The notes under the pieces: generated by a model | The model's input: only the letters and a program-made list of their open reading frames with translations | Told to the model about the DNA's origin: nothing | Databases searched by the model: none | Program-made: the position numbers and the translations under genes | From: Streptococcus infantis | GTDB lineage: Bacteria > Bacillota > Bacilli > Lactobacillales > Streptococcaceae | Length of the DNA: 64,000 nt | Assembly (NCBI RefSeq): GCF_019929665.1 | Contig: NZ_JAHZPZ010000003.1 | Coordinates: 186,001-250,000 of the forward strand | Direction of reading: 5' to 3' | Shown: positions 62,859 to 64,000 of the stretch, in pieces | Numbering within the stretch: position 1 is the first letter of the stretch | How the letters are laid out: each line of letters opens with the position of its first letter

Positions 62859-63590
62859 TTATTGTAAGTTTACTTTGTTCTTTAAAATATAGTAGGTTCC
62901 GAGATAGAAACCGACGCTAAGGATTAAGTCTTTGAAAATTTCAAAGGATAATACCCAATTGTAGTCGAAATCGATGCGAAGATTGAGGGTGATAAATCCA
63001 AGAACAACTTGAATGGCGATGTAGGCGACGACCGCAAGAGCTGTACGGTACTCATTAAAGAGTTGACCGATAGAGATAGACAAGTAGATACAAAGGATAC
63101 TTGCAAGAGTGTTAAAAATATAGGAAATCAAGGCTAACCAGAAATTGTCTTGATAATTTTTTAGAATATACTCGGCAAAGGTAGATAGGTAAGCGCCTGG
63201 ATAAACCATGATAATGATGATGTAAAGACTAAAAAGAAAGACCACTGTACTCGCCAAAGACCAAACAAAGGCTCCAAGCAGTTTAGCGGAGAGGATCTGG
63301 TGTTCAGATACTGGCAGGGTGAGTGTTAGATAGCCACGACGATCATAAACACTTCCCTTAAATCGTTGAATAATCAAAATCAAGGTTGAGATACTCAAAG
63401 TAATAACCAGACCCCCAAAAACCAGAGATAGAAACACTAACATGACAACGCCCTTATCTTGATAATAGGTGCTTGATAGGCTACTGCCCTGAATACCTAT
63501 GATGACAGATAAGGATAGTACAGCTGCATAGAGGGCTAAAAACCATTTGTTGACATTTTTAAATTCATAACGAACTAAATTCCAAAACAT
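62859..63590 (-). CDS. ABC-2 type transporter permease
   Basis: The protein has 243 residues and six membrane helices. A short head, MFWNLVRYEFKNVNKWFLAL, and RRGYLTLTLPVSEHQILSAK are typical of ABC-2 permeases. It is the partner of the ATPase 15 bases upstream. Substrate is unknown; such pairs export peptides or lipids or give resistance to antimicrobial peptides. AAAGGAG site. Confidence 0.85.
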   Translation of the reverse strand: MFWNLVRYEFKNVNKWFLALYAAVLSLSVIIGIQGSSLSSTYYQDKGVVMLVFLSLVFGGLVITLSISTLILIIQRFKGSVYDRRGYLTLTLPVSEHQILSAKLLGAFVWSLASTVVFLFSLYIIIIMVYPGAYLSTFAEYILKNYQDNFWLALISYIFNTLASILCIYLSISIGQLFNEYRTALAVVAYIAIQVVLGFITLNLRIDFDYNWVLSFEIFKDLILSVGFYLGTYYILKNKVNLQ

Positions 63591-63605
63591 AACAATCTCC
63601 TTTAA

Positions 63606-64000
63606 CTAGGCTTTGAATTCGTGACGGAAGAGCTGGTCAATTGATTCACCTGACTCGTAACGAATATCATCCACATTCCCTTGACGGACGACTTTTCCGT
63701 CCTTGAGGAAGACAATCTCATCCAAGATTGGTTCGATATCTGAAATCAAGTGAGTTGAAATCAAGACAGTCGAAGTTGGAGAGTAGTTGTTGATGATGGT
63801 GTTCAAGATGTAGTCACGAGCTGCGGGATCGACTCCACCGATTGGTTCGTCAAGGACGTATAGACGAGCATCACGACTCATGACAAGGATCAACTGAACT
63901 TTTTCTTTGTTCCCTTTTGAGAGTTTCTTGAAACGGCTATTCTCGTCGATACCAAGGTCACGAAGAAGACCTTGAGCACGTTCCAGATTAAAATCTTTAT
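63606..64000 (-). CDS. ABC transporter ATP-binding protein (partial, cut by the right edge)
   Basis: The visible 131 C-terminal residues include the signature LSKGNKEKVQLI, Walker B ARLYVLDEPIGGVDP, the D-loop and the switch His in LISTHLISDIEPIL. Walker A lies beyond the window. It energises the permease that follows. The frame continues to the edge without a stop. Confidence 0.92.
   Translation of the reverse strand, partial: KDFNLERAQGLLRDLGIDENSRFKKLSKGNKEKVQLILVMSRDARLYVLDEPIGGVDPAARDYILNTIINNYSPTSTVLISTHLISDIEPILDEIVFLKDGKVVRQGNVDDIRYESGESIDQLFRHEFKA

Noticed and set aside
1-64000. CRISPR array, rRNA operon, insertion sequence or replication origin of the chromosome
   Set aside because: No regularly spaced repeat series, no rRNA signature, no DDE transposase frame and no dnaA-box cluster were seen.

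Overview
The window is chromosomal DNA of a mitis-group Streptococcus (S. mitis, S. oralis or a close relative). The signs are low G+C content, a gene set that is streptococcal throughout, a complete pneumococcal-type BOX element, a surface protein ending in choline-binding repeats, and the adjacency of rarA, a 6S-like RNA and tRNA-Lys. Species is not resolved. All calls were made by reading the sequence; no database search was possible.

Bases 1-12,000 are accessory. A two-gene minus-strand cassette at the left edge encodes a possible PD-(D/E)XK-like protein and a Hanks-type protein kinase that runs off the window. Next come an unrecognised gene with a putative zinc site, the wreck of a type ISP restriction-modification gene and an unrecognised 450-residue protein. 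From about 5.3 to 10.8 kb lies an integrative and probably mobilizable element: a sigma-like regulator, an FtsK/TcpA-like ATPase, a membrane protein, a pMV158-type rolling-circle initiator with a matching nick-site hairpin, an excisionase-like protein and a tyrosine integrase. A cadmium-resistance pair (cadD and its ArsR repressor) follows, flanked by paired CTCTACC repeats that look like attachment-site arms.

Bases 12-39 kb are mostly core genome. They hold an alkaline-shock (Gls24/Asp23) operon, a YesL plus two-component operon, nrdI, argS/argR/mutS, a LytTR/DUF3021 pair, the rpsL-rpsG-fusA ribosomal cluster, polC, pepS, a LysR regulator and queA.

Bases 39-47.5 kb are variable. There are probable orphan immunity genes, small membrane proteins, a membrane protein with a possible permuted papain-like domain beside an AI-2E-family exporter, and a tRNA-Lys(CTT) integration hotspot with three copies of the tRNA 3'-end/terminator sequence, integrase-arm repeats and a truncated phage repressor.

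Bases 47.5-64 kb return to core: 6S-like RNA, rarA, Nudix, prmA-rsmE, pepF, a large choline-binding CAP-domain protein, an aquaporin, a BOX element, the queuosine operon queCDEF with a candidate preQ1 riboswitch, trx, a MarR regulator with two matching operators, lrgAB, and an ABC transporter cut by the right edge.
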